The notes under the pieces were generated by a model. That model saw only the letters and a program-made list of their open reading frames with translations, made no database searches and was not told the DNA's origin. From the NCBI GenBank assembly GCA_964360145.1, contig CAYHWW010000205.1, positions 1-5,726 of the forward strand: DNA of 5,726 bases. Reading direction: 5' to 3'. Every line of letters starts with the position of its first letter. Position 1 is the stretch's first letter. Positions 5,705 through 5,726 of this stretch are shown here, in pieces. The position numbers and the translations under genes are program-made. Source of the DNA: CAYHWW01 sp964360145. Lineage in GTDB: Bacteria > Bdellovibrionota > UBA1018 > CAYHWW01.

Positions 5705-5726
5705 TTGGTCGCTCACTCGTCGTCGC

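Overview
The window holds a compact set of chemosensory and two-component signalling genes, arranged as two divergent transcription units around a 114-base intergenic region (874-987). All visible products look cytoplasmic: I see no signal peptide and no convincing membrane segment. There is no tRNA, rRNA, CRISPR array or mobile element.

Left unit, minus strand: a CheX-family phosphatase gene (385-873), then after 19 bases a gene of unknown function (365 to beyond base 1, so partial). Right unit, plus strand: a large CheA-type kinase of unusual layout (988-3579; REC-Hpt-P3-ATPase-CheW-CheW, no P2), a free-standing Hpt protein (about 3596-3937), a REC protein with a histidine-kinase-like dimerisation helix pair but no ATPase domain (3934-4584), and a PAS-like/HisKA/HATPase soluble histidine kinase (4581-5636). 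The last two junctions are 4-base ATGA overlaps and the others are short, so this reads as one operon. The final 90 bases (5637-5726) hold no gene I can support, only GC-rich hairpins.

Together the genes contain what a branched phosphorelay needs: two ATP-using kinases, two Hpt histidines (H193 of CheA, H52 of the small protein), two REC aspartates (D75 of CheA, D55 of the REC-DHp protein), one dedicated aspartyl-phosphate phosphatase (CheX), and a REC-DHp protein that could transfer or remove phosphate. No receptor, CheR, CheB, free CheW or single-domain CheY is present, so inputs and final output must lie elsewhere. A good match to a sigma-28 (FliA) promoter, TTAAGTTT-N11-CCCGATAT, sits immediately before cheA, which suggests co-regulation with flagellar or chemotaxis genes. 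A sigma-70-like promoter faces the other way toward cheX, and a perfect 12-bp palindrome overlaps its -35 box.

The organism is a bacterium with moderately high GC (high fifties by eye). The mix of CheX, PAS-kinase and REC-DHp genes would fit Bdellovibrionota or another former deltaproteobacterial lineage, but that is an impression rather than a demonstrated assignment.
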